From Acinetobacter sp. ANC 3903 (lineage in GTDB: Bacteria; Pseudomonadota; Gammaproteobacteria; Pseudomonadales; Moraxellaceae), in the NCBI RefSeq assembly GCF_002135315.1, contig NZ_NEGA01000012.1, positions 51,329 to 115,328 on the forward strand: a stretch of DNA of 64,000 nucleotides, written 5' to 3'. Position numbers and translations under genes: made by a program. Below, piece after piece: positions 27,291 through 36,637 of this stretch (the first letter of the stretch is position 1; each line of letters begins with the position of its first letter). The notes under the pieces were generated by a model, which saw nothing but the letters and a program-made list of their open reading frames with translations, was not told the DNA's origin and made no database searches.

Positions 27291-28547
27291 TTATTTTGCG
27301 TAAACAGGGAATTTAGCGCATACAGTTTCAACTTTCGCTTTAACAGCGTTAATTACAGCTTCGTCACCTTTGGCATCCAGGATGTCAGCGATCCAGCCAG
27401 CAAGGTCACGTACTTCAGCTTCACCGAAACCACGCGTTGTAACAGCTGGAGTACCGATACGGATACCAGAAGTCACGAACGGAGAACGTGGATCGTTAGG
27501 TACAGAGTTTTTGTTCACAGTGATGTGAGCAGCACCCAACCAGGCATCAGCTTCTTTACCTGTGATGTCGCCTTGTTTGATTAAAGACAATAAGAACAAG
27601 TGGTTTTCAGTACCACCAGAAACAACGTCATAACCACGCGCGATTAATACTTCAGCCATTGCTTTCGCATTAACCACGACTTGTTTTTGGTATTCTTTGT
27701 ATTCAGGAGCCATTGCTTCTTTAAAGCAGATTGCTTTAGCAGCTACAGCATGAACCAATGGACCACCTTGGTTACCCGGGAATACAGCTGATTGTAATTT
27801 TTTCTCGATTTCTTCGTTTGCTTTCGCAAGGATTAAACCAGAACGTGGACCACGCAGTGTTTTATGGGTAGTGGTTGTAGTTACGTCAGCAATTTGAACT
27901 GGGCTTGGGTAAACGCCAGCAGCAACCAAACCTGCTACGTGAGCCATATCTACAAATAGGTAAGCGCCAACTTTGTCCGCGATTTCGCGGAAACGTTGCC
28001 AGTCTACAATTTGGCTGTATGCAGAGAAACCAGCAACGATCATGCGTGGTTTGTGTTCTACAGCTAAACGTTCAACTTCTTCGTAATCGATTTCACCAGT
28101 TTCCGGGTTTAAACCGTATTGAATAGCATTATAAGTTTTACCCGAGAAGCTTACTTTTGCACCGTGAGTCAAGTGACCACCGTGAGCCAAGCTCATACCC
28201 AAAACTGTGTCGCCTGGGTTAAGCAGCGCCAAATAAACAGCTGAGTTAGCTTGTGAACCAGCATGTGGCTGAACGTTAGCGTAGTCAGCACCAAAGAGTT
28301 CTTTAGCACGGTCAATTGCCAATTGTTCGATTACGTCTACGTATTCGCAACCGCCGTAATAGCGTTTGCCTGGGTAGCCTTCTGCATATTTGTTAGTGAG
28401 TTTTGATCCTTGTGCTTCCATTACTGCTGGTGAGCAATAGTTTTCAGAAGCAATTAACTCGATGTGCGCTTCTTGGCGAGCATCTTCGTTAGCGATTGCC
28501 TGAGCAATTTCTGGATCAAATTCAGCAATAGAGATATTGGCAAACAT
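27291..28547 (-). CDS. glyA: serine hydroxymethyltransferase
   Basis: PLP enzyme interconverting serine plus tetrahydrofolate with glycine plus 5,10-methylene-THF; the main source of one-carbon units. The 418-residue sequence is canonical: [33 protein letters not shown], and the PLP lysine K229 in [14 protein letters not shown], the same number as in E. coli. Codon usage is strongly biased, consistent with high expression. The leader on the minus strand carries TACAAT as a plausible -10 hexamer about 60 bp before the start. The methylene-THF could feed the reductase at 53037-54437. Confidence 0.97.
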   Translation of the reverse strand: MFANISIAEFDPEIAQAIANEDARQEAHIELIASENYCSPAVMEAQGSKLTNKYAEGYPGKRYYGGCEYVDVIEQLAIDRAKELFGADYANVQPHAGSQANSAVYLALLNPGDTVLGMSLAHGGHLTHGAKVSFSGKTYNAIQYGLNPETGEIDYEEVERLAVEHKPRMIVAGFSAYSQIVDWQRFREIADKVGAYLFVDMAHVAGLVAAGVYPSPVQIADVTTTTTHKTLRGPRSGLILAKANEEIEKKLQSAVFPGNQGGPLVHAVAAKAICFKEAMAPEYKEYQKQVVVNAKAMAEVLIARGYDVVSGGTENHLFLLSLIKQGDITGKEADAWLGAAHITVNKNSVPNDPRSPFVTSGIRIGTPAVTTRGFGEAEVRDLAGWIADILDAKGDEAVINAVKAKVETVCAKFPVYAK

Positions 28548-28651
28548 TAGCGAGGTCCTATTAAATTAGGGCTTTTAAGCCGTGCTAAGATTGGCGCGTA
28601 TTGTAGCATGAAGTTTATAAATATTGAGAATGAACTTTACTCAGTTTTAAA

Positions 28652-28687
28652 TAAAAAATGCTCATGCCTTGAAAAAGCATGAGCATT
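28652..28687 (-). terminator. terminator after the lipase-like gene
   Basis: ATGCTCATGC and GCATGAGCAT pair across a 9-nt loop, and on the minus strand a TTTTTTA run follows. Confidence 0.88.
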
Positions 28688-28702
28688 GATAGTCACATCA
28701 AG

Positions 28703-29947
28703 TTATTGAATTGGCATTAGAGATTTTACATCTGCAATAATATTAGGAATGTTTAAAACATAGACTGATCCATGATCCCACTTCGTTGCACCTGATTCAT
28801 CCGTCAAATAACGAATACTGGTGTTTTGTTTTATGGCTGAGGAATAAAGGATATCGGTCACTTGTTTAGGAACAGTAGTATCTAGTGATCCCTGATAAAT
28901 AATAACTGGCGTTGAAACTTTAACTTGAAGGGGCTGCGAATCTTTTTCCAAAAAGGTTTTAACTACAGGAATACTCATAAAATTCATTTGAGTACGTGGG
29001 TAATTATTTACTGAACCATTTATAGTCGCGTAATCCTTCATTTCGTTACCAAATTGTTGTCCCAACACGTCATAGCAATCAACTTCTGCATTTTTCGCAA
29101 TATTATCCGTCGGAAATTTAAAAATCTGACTGTATTGTAAAGTAGGATTTGGATTGCGCAGCCCTGCTGTAATTAATGCGGTAAATGTATCTAAAGACGC
29201 CAAAGCTGTAATTTTTTTATTCAGGTCAGTTTCTTTTTCCGCTGCACTTTCCCCACCTGCCAAAACAAGAGGAAGATTGGAAGCTGGAGCGATAGCCACA
29301 GTTCCTTTATATACCAAATTAGAGGCACGTGAAGCATATTGAGCTGCCCCTAACGCTGCATGTCCGCCTTGTGAGTGTCCTACTGCCATCCATTGATTAG
29401 ATACTTTTACCCCCAAATAATTACGTGCAGCAACAACTGCATCAGTAATAGAATAAGCCTCGCTTTTTAAAATTAGGAAAGGATGAAGCTCTTTACCACT
29501 TGGCTCGCCCAAGCCTTCATAATCAGGGGCCACCACCACATAACCTGCAGTTAAAAGTTGAGCAATCATTGCTTGAATATAGTTATTCAATGCATTTCGA
29601 CTCGGTGCACATTGGTCTGCCACGCCAGTGGTACCATGCGCCCAGACCACAATTGGCCAACCTTTTGCAGGTGCCGCTGTTTTCGGTGTAATAACCAATG
29701 ACGTTGCTTGAACTTCCTTACCATTAACCCCCAACATTTTATAAGTCATCACCACGCTTTCACCCGCCACGCTGGTCATATTTGTTTCGGTATAAGGCGT
29801 AGGAGTAGAAACTACGGGGTTTTGGATATCATTGACCGGAATTCCATTATTTGAACTATTGAAGACCGAATCACCATTTCCACTTCCACATGCTGTTAAA
29901 AGGATGACCGAACTACTGATAAACATCGTCACTAATGTTTTATTCAT
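28703..29947 (-). CDS. secreted alpha/beta hydrolase (lipase-like) lipoprotein
   Basis: A 414-residue lipoprotein: lipobox LLTACG with mature Cys20, then a flexible Gly/Ser/Asn-rich linker and an alpha/beta hydrolase domain. The oxyanion and nucleophile signatures are visible (VVWAHGTTGVADQCAP; VGHSQGGHAAL with S192), and the C-terminal catalytic Asp and His fit TPVIIYQGSLDTTVP and ATKWDHGSVYV. This matches the secretory lipase/esterase group (LIP-like). Activity could be on lipids or other esters; the substrate is not determinable. It is monocistronic and followed by a terminator. Confidence 0.87.
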   Translation of the reverse strand: MNKTLVTMFISSSVILLTACGSGNGDSVFNSSNNGIPVNDIQNPVVSTPTPYTETNMTSVAGESVVMTYKMLGVNGKEVQATSLVITPKTAAPAKGWPIVVWAHGTTGVADQCAPSRNALNNYIQAMIAQLLTAGYVVVAPDYEGLGEPSGKELHPFLILKSEAYSITDAVVAARNYLGVKVSNQWMAVGHSQGGHAALGAAQYASRASNLVYKGTVAIAPASNLPLVLAGGESAAEKETDLNKKITALASLDTFTALITAGLRNPNPTLQYSQIFKFPTDNIAKNAEVDCYDVLGQQFGNEMKDYATINGSVNNYPRTQMNFMSIPVVKTFLEKDSQPLQVKVSTPVIIYQGSLDTTVPKQVTDILYSSAIKQNTSIRYLTDESGATKWDHGSVYVLNIPNIIADVKSLMPIQ

Positions 29948-30252
29948 GTTTGCATTTCCTTATATATTTTTATTTTAATGATTTAAATAATCACAATTCA
30001 AAACTATTACCCTTATTCTTGATTTTAAACAAGGATATTTTCCATTAAACCAGCACAACAAAAATTTATTACTTTTTTTACACACTAACCTATTGATTTT
30101 AAAAATAATATTTAAAAACATATTTACAAAAATATAACAATTTAAGTTGTTAAAATATATAAATATTTATTTTAGCAATAGGCTTTTATAAAGTTAACTT
30201 GAACAAGTGTTAAAAAATTCATCAAGTAAGCTTGCCTCATTATTTTATATGA
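29948..30252. other. AT-rich intergenic region, nothing recognised
   Basis: About 300 bp, very AT-rich, with no ORF, hairpin or repeat that I can support beyond the promoter that must serve the lipase-like gene. Confidence 0.5.
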
Positions 30253-30595
30253 TTCATTGCTAACAAAAAAATTTATGATTTATATATAAATACTCTTGAT
30301 CAAACTGATAGTAAGCGCATTCGTAAACTCAATAAATTAAGCCGAAATCAAAGTGACTTTTTACGGTTGCTCAAACAAACCTTTATCAATCCTGACATCG
30401 CCATCAAGCAACAACATTTTATTCTTTTAGATCGCGACTCTATACCATATGCGATATTTAAATATCGTGATGGTATTCAAGCTAATTAAATTAATGGATC
30501 ATGAAGATGGGCTACCTTTGTATCTATATACAGGTCTAATTTCGGGTGATGAATTAAAACCAGACTATTTAAACATCATCTCGGAACTCAAATAA
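30253..30595 (+). pseudogene. relic of an unknown protein, frameshifted and without start
   Basis: A frame open from a stop at 30250 encodes a continuous protein-like stretch (TLDQTDSKRIRKLNKLS, QTFINPDIAIKQQHFILLD, IPYAIFKYRDGIQAN) and then stops at 30489. Near 30470-30490 the continuation shifts frame to LMDHEDGLPLYLYTGLISGDE and ends at 30595. There is no ATG near the beginning. Both segments have ordinary Acinetobacter codon use, so this looks like a recently decayed gene. Family not recognised. Confidence 0.5.
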
Positions 30596-30689
30596 TAAAT
30601 AACAGCTAAAAGTCGCTGTTTTCAGTTTGTCTCCGCATATTTGAAAATGTTAAATTGACTCAAACAATCGCTACGGTTATGGACCAGTC

Positions 30690-31388
30690 ATGCAAGCAAT
30701 TATTCTCGATACCGAAACCCATACTTTAAATGGACAGCCGATTGAAATTGCGTATGCCCCGATTGAAATCCATGACAGCAAACTCACACTGGATAAGACT
30801 AAAATTTTCGACCAGTTGTATAGTGTCGATGAACCGATCTCTTTTGCCGCCATGGCAGTACATCATATTCTAGAATCCGAGCTGGTCGGCCAACCTCACT
30901 ACAGCACTTTCAGCCTGCCACAGGAAACCACTTATATTATTGGCCACAATATTGATTATGATATTCGTGCCATTGAAAAATGCGGCGTAGATACCAGCAA
31001 TATTAAAGCCATTTGTACCCTTGCACTGGCACGTTTAGTCTGGCCAGATGCCGAAGCACACAATATTTCTGCACTTATTTACATGATTAGCAAAGGCAGT
31101 GAAAAAGCCCGCGAGATGATTAAAAAAGCGCACCGTGCCGATATGGATATTATTTTAACTGCCAATATTTTAATGCATGAAATCCATCATCTAAATATTC
31201 AAAGCATTGAAGAACTTTATAATAAATCGGAAGAAGCACGTATTCCCCGTAGCATTAATTTCGGCAAACACCGCGGAACTGCCATCGCGGATTTACCGGC
31301 AGATTATAAGCAATGGTTACTTCGTCAGGAAGATCTGGACCCTTATTTGCGTAAGGCACTCGAGAATGCCAATATTGTTACGCCATAA
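30690..31388 (+). CDS. exoX: exodeoxyribonuclease X-like 3'-5' exonuclease
   Basis: DEDDh exonuclease that degrades single-stranded and nicked DNA in mismatch repair and UV repair. The three exo motifs are present: IILDTET at the N-terminus, GHNIDYDIRAIE in the middle and KAHRADMD at about residue 150, giving the four acidic residues and the histidine. The C-terminal piece NFGKHRGTAIADLPADYKQWLL is the ExoX-type tail domain. At 232 residues it is close to E. coli ExoX (220). The next gene starts 86 bp downstream. Confidence 0.88.
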   Translation: MQAIILDTETHTLNGQPIEIAYAPIEIHDSKLTLDKTKIFDQLYSVDEPISFAAMAVHHILESELVGQPHYSTFSLPQETTYIIGHNIDYDIRAIEKCGVDTSNIKAICTLALARLVWPDAEAHNISALIYMISKGSEKAREMIKKAHRADMDIILTANILMHEIHHLNIQSIEELYNKSEEARIPRSINFGKHRGTAIADLPADYKQWLLRQEDLDPYLRKALENANIVTP

Positions 31389-31473
31389 TCTTATGATTTG
31401 TAATATTTTTTAACATTCCTGTCATGATTAAACCCTACAATCAGCCTTAATTTATTGCAACGTAAATTAAAGC

Positions 31474-32091
31474 ATGACTCAATTTCATAAAACTGATTTA
31501 GGCATTGAAAGTTTAAAACAGCGTTCAATGAATCTGAATGCTCGTCAGCGCAGACTATTACTATTGATTGGCACCGATGATTTTGATCTGCTCTCTGAAC
31601 AATTTAAACGTCGTATTGCCCCGCCAGAATTACTCGAACAATTGCTCGAGATGGGTTTAATTAGCCACCCTGCTCAGCAGCAGATTCAGGAAACACTCGC
31701 ACCCAATAACCTGAATACAGAAATTGAAACCGGCCTTCCCCTCCAAAGTACTCAACTTAAAGATCACTTTGCCGAACCGATCAGCATTTCCCAATCTTCA
31801 ATAACGGATTCAAGTGCACAGCAACCATCTCATGAAAATGAAATGCAACTTAGTGCAGAAATACTGGACTTTGAACAAGTTAAACAGCTAATGGTGCAAC
31901 TGTTACAACAGCACTGCGGTTTAATGGCCAAACAGCTGATCACGCGCATTCTTCAAACTACCGATTTACGCAGTTTAAAACAGTGTCAAATACAATGGAT
32001 TACCATATTACAGGAAAGTCGCATTGCACCACAGGAATTAAACCGATGCCTCAGCCAGATCAATTTTTCTTTACAGAAACTGATGAGCTGA
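31474..32091 (+). CDS. hypothetical protein, 205 aa
   Basis: No named family recognised. The N-terminal 60 residues (LKQRSMNLNARQRRLLLLIG, then PPELLEQLLEMGLIS) resemble the helical module that precedes various signalling or chemotaxis-like domains in proteobacteria. Residues about 75-125 are low-complexity and rich in Gln/Ser/Thr. The C-terminus (FEQVKQLMVQLLQQHCGLMA onwards) is helical. No membrane segments or signal peptide. It lies 86 bp after exoX on the same strand and may share its transcript. Confidence 0.6.
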   Translation: MTQFHKTDLGIESLKQRSMNLNARQRRLLLLIGTDDFDLLSEQFKRRIAPPELLEQLLEMGLISHPAQQQIQETLAPNNLNTEIETGLPLQSTQLKDHFAEPISISQSSITDSSAQQPSHENEMQLSAEILDFEQVKQLMVQLLQQHCGLMAKQLITRILQTTDLRSLKQCQIQWITILQESRIAPQELNRCLSQINFSLQKLMS

Positions 32092-32303
32092 ACAAGCTTA
32101 AGAGCTTTTTTATGTCTTATTATTTATTTAAGGTCTTAGCCATTTAGGGAATATTCATTTTTATACTTATAAAACAATAAGATTGGATTTATTTCACTAT
32201 CGCTAAATTAAACTACAATCAATTGCTTTATTCTAAATAAGACCTTAGCTGAATGGCAAATATTCGCTAAAAGCCCCATATAGTAAATATTTCAGGGGAA
32301 TTC

Positions 32304-32657
32304 ATGATGACATCCTTACATTATTTAGAATTTCATCCAGCAGACAATCCTATGTACTTAAAAAAAATAGGTAACTGGGTGCTTACATTTTTAAGTCCTC
32401 AACAAGACCTGACCCATATTCAACTTGCTATTACCAGTGTATTGCCCCGCCAAGTCAGCGAAAATTTGCAACCGCTTCGGGTCATTATTGAACAAACAGA
32501 AGTTGAAAATCGTTGGTTAATCCAGCAAATCATCTGTTATGACAGTACACAAGGCCATGATGAAATTTTTAGTTGTGATGATGCAATTGGAATCAAAGTG
32601 ATTGAAACCGTTATGCAGGAATTTAATAAATATGATGTAGAGCTAAATTTAATTTAA
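32304..32657 (+). CDS. hypothetical protein, 117 aa
   Basis: A small soluble protein of mixed alpha/beta character (SLHYLEFHPADNPMYL; WLIQQIICYDSTQGHDE), without signal peptide or recognised motif. CAGGGGAA before the ATG at 32304 provides a ribosome site. It has its own terminator (32670-32692). Confidence 0.6.
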   Translation: MMTSLHYLEFHPADNPMYLKKIGNWVLTFLSPQQDLTHIQLAITSVLPRQVSENLQPLRVIIEQTEVENRWLIQQIICYDSTQGHDEIFSCDDAIGIKVIETVMQEFNKYDVELNLI

Positions 32658-32669
32658 GCATGGGTCTTT

Positions 32670-32692
32670 AGCTCACGGCAGTGAGCTTTTTT
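32670..32692 (+). terminator. terminator after the 117-aa gene
   Basis: GCTCAC GGCA GTGAGC followed by six Ts. Confidence 0.85.
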
Positions 32693-33629
32693 AATCGTAT
32701 TGATTTCTTGAAAATATTTATTAAGCTTAGTCTTATTCCATTATAAAAACTCACCTTTACTTATTACTCCTTAAATAAGAAATAAGTGAGTTTTATCTTT
32801 CCTCAATGATGTCTGCTGAGCTTTTTTAAATATTTTCACTATTAGACTTCTTTCATAACATACGTTTTATTTATCCATAATTTAGAGATGTTAGATTTCT
32901 TGGCAATGTAATTTTTTATAAACAAATAGATGATATCTATTTTAAATATACTGTTCAGAAAATACTTAACTTTTAGAATAAATCATATTAATCAGCCTTA
33001 ATGATCTAAAGTGAGTGCTGCTATAACCGGACCATTCGCAAAGCGTTTTTGCTCATTAAAATAAGAAAGCCCGCATTTCTGCGGGCTTTTATGTTGGAAG
33101 GCTAGTGCTGATTTTTTGTTTCAACCCGAAGGTTGTAAACTCAACAAGCTGTCATTGATCCGTCCAACCACTTTGTAGCGTCTCTCGACCTACTGTATTT
33201 TTAATATAAAACTCGAGAAAGAAATAGGCAACCCTACTCAACATTTATACACAGAAATTCAATCAAACTATAATTGTATATTTTATAAATTCGTGCAAAA
33301 TAGATGCTGTTTTAATATCAGCTGCTTAGATTTATATAAAACCTTGAAATGAGTCTAATACTTATGGCTTTATATCTGCCATTTTCATAATAATGATGAT
33401 CTATATTTTTTATTTAAAATAAATCAAATCAATAGCATATAATTTCTTTAATTTACAACATCACTCTGTTGAGCTTTGTAAGCCTTTATCTCAGCGAAAA
33501 TCATTGATCATTTCATCCATTTTTAGTTTTTTATTTCAACTTAAAGGGAGAAGCTGTTTCATATTTTCATCCTCAAAATTTGGGCTAAAAAATAAGGATC
33601 AGTTGATTCTTATTTTTCATGGTTCAAGC
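32693..33629. other. 940-bp non-coding stretch with hairpins and a possible gene tail
   Basis: No intact gene is present. AAAACTCAC/GTGAGTTTT (32745-32793) is a long-loop inverted repeat. A short minus-strand frame, 33189-33121, reads VERRYKVVGRINDSLLSLQP and stops; it looks like the last about 22 residues of a lost gene. It is followed on that strand by a good terminator at 33066-33089. The remainder is AT-rich and featureless. Confidence 0.45.
33066..33089 (-). terminator. hairpin terminator downstream of the lost gene tail
   Basis: AAAGCCCGC ATTTCT GCGGGCTTT is a perfect 9-bp stem with a T-rich trailer on the minus strand, 32 bp after the stop of the possible gene tail at 33121-33189. Confidence 0.75.
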
Positions 33630-35080
33630 TTAAATACCCATACACATATATTTAATTTGCAGATAGTCTTCAATACCGTATTTTGAACCTTCACGTCCTG
33701 TGCCAGATTCCTTAATCCCACAAAACGGTGCAACTTCAGTTGAAATCAGACCTTCATTAATACCGACCATACCGTATTCAAGCGCCTCCCCAACTTTCCA
33801 GGCACGGCTTAAGCTTTCGGTATAGATATAAGAGGCCAAACCAAACTCGGTATCTTTTGCCATTTGGATCGCTTCTTCAATCTGTACTGAATTTGAATAC
33901 TGGTGCAAGCGGTGCGAAGGTTTCATTTTTAGCCACCAGCATGTCTGGTGTCACATCTGACAATACAGTCGGCTCAAAGAAGGTTTGAACTTAATTTATG
34001 ATGTTTGCTACCCACTATGACTTTTGCGCCTTTAGCAACTGCATCGGCAATATGTTCTTCGATCTTCTCAACGACTTTTTCATTAATCAAAGGACCTTGT
34101 TCCACACCTGCTTCAAAGGCCGGTGCAACTTTTAACTTTTGCACGGCAGCAGCCAATTTTTCCAGGAACTGATCATGAATATTGGCATGTACCAAAATAC
34201 GGTTACTACATACACAGGTTTGACCGCTATTACGGAATTTAGATGCCATTGCACCTTTTACCTCCCGCTCTAAATCAGCATCTTCAAACACAATCAAGGG
34301 TGCATTACCGCCCAATTCCATGCTGACTTTTTTCATGGTGGAAGAACACTGTTCCATCAGCAACTTGCCCACTTGAGTTGAGCCTGTGAAAGATAATTTT
34401 TTCACGACCGGATGCGTGGTCAGTACCCTACCAATTTCACGTGAGCTACCCGTTACTACATTTATGACCCCTTTCGGAATACCCGCTTGTTCTGCAAGCG
34501 CCACCAAAGCCAATGCAGACAATGGTGTTTCTGAAGCTGGCTTGATAATAATGGTACAGCCTGCAGCAAGTGCTGGCCCCGCCTTACGCGTGATCATGGC
34601 ATTCGGGAAATTCCACGGCGTAATCGCTGCGACCACCCCCACCGGCTGTTTGATCACGACTAAACGGCGACCTTGTTTGTCATGTGGAATTACATCACCA
34701 TAAGTACGTTTTGCTTCTTCTGCAAACCACTCAATAAAGCTCGCACCATACAGAATTTCACCACGGCTTTCTGTTAATGGCTTACCTTGTTCAGTGCTTA
34801 AAATGACTGCCAAATCTTCCTGATTGGCCACAATCAGGTCAAACCATTTACGCAGTAATACTGAGCGCTCTTTAGCCGTGGTATTTTTCCAGGAATGAAG
34901 TGCGGTCTCGGCAGCCAGTACCGCCTGCTCCACTTGTGCGGTTGAGACACTTGGCACGTGTGCAATGCTTTCACCTGTCGCAGGATTAGTCACAGCAAAG
35001 TTTTTACCATCGGCTGCATCAAGCCAAAGACCATCGATAAATACTTGTTGTTTCAGCAAGTCTGGATTATTTAGTTGCAT
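33630..35080 (-). pseudogene. gabD: succinate-semialdehyde dehydrogenase, two frameshifts
   Basis: The N-terminal 368 residues (from 35080) are a good NAD(P)-aldehyde dehydrogenase: ITPWNFPNAMITRKAGPALA, FTGSTQVGKLL, ELGGNAPLIVFEDAD, and the catalytic Cys in NSGQTCVCSNRI. At about 33975-33985 the frame shifts: the expected [13 protein letters not shown] appears in another frame. At about 33890 a second shift (an extra T after AGTACAGAT) moves back to [20 protein letters not shown]. The C-terminus, ending at 33630, is otherwise complete ([20 protein letters not shown]). Both breaks together make loss of function likely, although the active site is intact. The aldehyde dehydrogenase would have served 4-aminobutyrate or 4-hydroxyphenylacetate breakdown. 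Confidence 0.88.
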
Positions 35081-35114
35081 CTATATTCTCCTTAATAGAC
35101 GCTTTGCACGGCGC

Positions 35115-35322
35115 TTAGAGCAGGTCTATGCCATCTTTAAATTTAGACAGCAAGTGTGTCACCGATTTAATTGGTAAACGACTATCTACACCAACCGCAA
35201 CGAATTTTGTACCCAAAGCTAAATTTTGCTTTGCAGGCATTTCATCTACAAAAAAAGGATACCGGCTTTAACTGCCATACGATTTTTTGAATCTAAAAAG
35301 GCACTTAATCGGGCTTTTTTTT
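35115..35322 (-). pseudogene. C-terminal remnant of an HpaI-type aldolase
   Basis: Directly upstream of the gabD pseudogene, the minus strand encodes AVKAGIL, then after a seven-T run in another frame VDEMPAKQNLALGTKFVAVG and VDSRLPIKSVTHLL, ending at 35115. This matches the C-terminus of class II 2-oxo-acid aldolases (HpaI/RhmA family). Only about 55 residues survive; the rest is cut off at the MITE-like element. Aldolase plus succinate-semialdehyde dehydrogenase is the end of the homoprotocatechuate pathway, which suggests that pathway was once encoded here. Confidence 0.65.
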
Positions 35323-35646
35323 AGGGTCTGTTGACATTTCATAAATGGCTTGCGTTGTAGGCTAAAATTGAGCATGAGACGTATACGTCGCAAGAATGAA
35401 ATGCAAAGAATGGTGGTTCCATTTTTAAATTTCATGACGAAGTCTGAGATAATTTTAGCCACAACCTGAACAAAAACAAAGCACTGCTTTGTTTGCAGCG
35501 CAAGGCGCAGCTGGGAACTAGAGTATTTTTTGACGTTACGTCGTTGTGAACTACGCATTTAGAATGACTAAACTTTGCAGTTCACACCTAGTATCATCTA
35601 AAAAATACTCTTAGTCGCAAACCTAGAAGAATTGTCAACAGACCCT
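35323..35646. mobile_element. MITE-like element, 324 bp, 14-bp terminal inverted repeats
   Basis: AGGGTCTGTTGACA at the left end is repeated exactly, inverted, as TGTCAACAGACCCT at the right end. There is no transposase gene inside, only short shadow frames. Further internal inverted pairs are present (GAGTATTTTTT/AAAAAATACTC; GCTAAAATT/AATTTTAGC). No clean target duplication is visible: the flanks are TTTTTTTT and TCTATA. It truncates the aldolase remnant. Probably mobilised by a transposase encoded elsewhere; I do not assign a family. Confidence 0.75.
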
Positions 35647-35820
35647 TCTATAATTTTAAATAGCTGGAAAATGCAAAAAGCCGTGTTGGCTATTCGTTCC
35701 CATATAGGCATCAGCTGTAGTCTAAAGTACTAGTTACACAAATGATGATTGCTGACTATTGAATAACTCTATCAAATGTTTGAGCATGATAATGTCTTGT
35801 CAAATAAGTGATGGATCGCC

Positions 35821-36021
35821 ATGAAAGATGAAGAAAAGCCTTTAGATTTCGATGATGATAACGAACCTCTAGATCTTGAAGATGAAGAATTTATCGATGA
35901 TAAAAAAGAGGATGAGATGTACAACGCTATTACTAAAGATGGTTCAAGTGTTGATCCCGCAGATGATGGCGTGCGTCATATTCGCCCAGAGGACGGAGAT
36001 CCCATCGAAATCGAAGAGTAA
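35821..36021 (+). CDS. small highly acidic protein, 66 aa
   Basis: MKDEEKPLDFDDDNEPLDLE and onwards: about 40 percent Asp/Glu with few hydrophobic residues, so probably disordered. The C-terminal part (SSVDPADDGVRHIRPEDGD) looks conserved-like. It has its own terminator (36029-36052). Function unknown. A second small charged ORF of similar style is at 54833-55018. Confidence 0.6.
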   Translation: MKDEEKPLDFDDDNEPLDLEDEEFIDDKKEDEMYNAITKDGSSVDPADDGVRHIRPEDGDPIEIEE

Positions 36022-36028
36022 AGCATAG

Positions 36029-36052
36029 GCCCAATTCAGTATTGGGCTTTTT
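36029..36052 (+). terminator. terminator after the acidic small gene
   Basis: GCCCAAT TCAGT ATTGGGC followed by TTTTTATT. Confidence 0.88.
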
Positions 36053-36131
36053 ATTGCCTGTGAAGTAGACATGAATCATGCTGTATTCCTACTGTCTAGT
36101 AAGAATCTCTCAACACAGTTAGAACGATCCA

Positions 36132-36403
36132 CTATTGGCAGAACCGGGAAGAAATTTTATGATTCGAATCAGGCCTAAATTTAATAATTTCCACCGCAAC
36201 AGGTGTGATTTTCTTTTTCGGCGCTTCAACAGCTTGATTCAGTTGAGTAATTGCATATAACCCAATATGCAAAAGACCCACGGCAAGTAAACCAACAACC
36301 AATACCGTTTTTTACGATTCAAAGCAGGTGATATAAATTTCACAGCATCAAACGTTTCAAGAGTCGGCTTTACACTTGCAACATTTTGATGAGCATGTGC
36401 CAC
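36132..36403 (-). pseudogene. tonB: TonB N-terminal fragment, frameshifted
   Basis: The minus strand reads VAHAHQNVASVKPTLETFDA from a GTG at 36403, then LNRKKR. In the next frame it reads TVLVVGLLAVGLLHIGLYAI followed by VEAPKKKITPVAVEIIKF. Together they form a TonB N-terminus: cytosolic basic segment, one membrane helix containing the conserved histidine (LLHIGL), and the start of the periplasmic domain. A frameshift lies in the AAAAAA run near the KKR. The Pro-rich and C-terminal parts are missing. It lies downstream of the TonB-dependent receptor, where a dedicated tonB is often found. Confidence 0.75.
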
Positions 36404-36602
36404 ACCGCCTGTTTATATAGGTTTTCTCAAATCACTGATGATTATTTACTTCAAATTTTGTTATCCGTAAATTGCCAAACACAGATATTTACTATCATGA
36501 AACATTTGAGCACTAAGCTAAGTCTATTGATTTATACTTTTCTAAGTCAGCAATTTATGAATATGCATTAGCAAGGTCTGAATTTTTACTGCTTATTTAA
36601 AT

Positions 36603-36632
36603 AGGCTGCTTCTCTTAAATAGAGAAGCAGCC
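36603..36632 (-). terminator. terminator after the TonB-dependent receptor
   Basis: GGCTGCTTCTC TTAAATA GAGAAGCAGCC, an 11-bp perfect stem just past the receptor's stop; an A-rich stretch (AAATAA) lies on the trailing side. Confidence 0.82.
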
Positions 36633-36637
36633 CTTAA

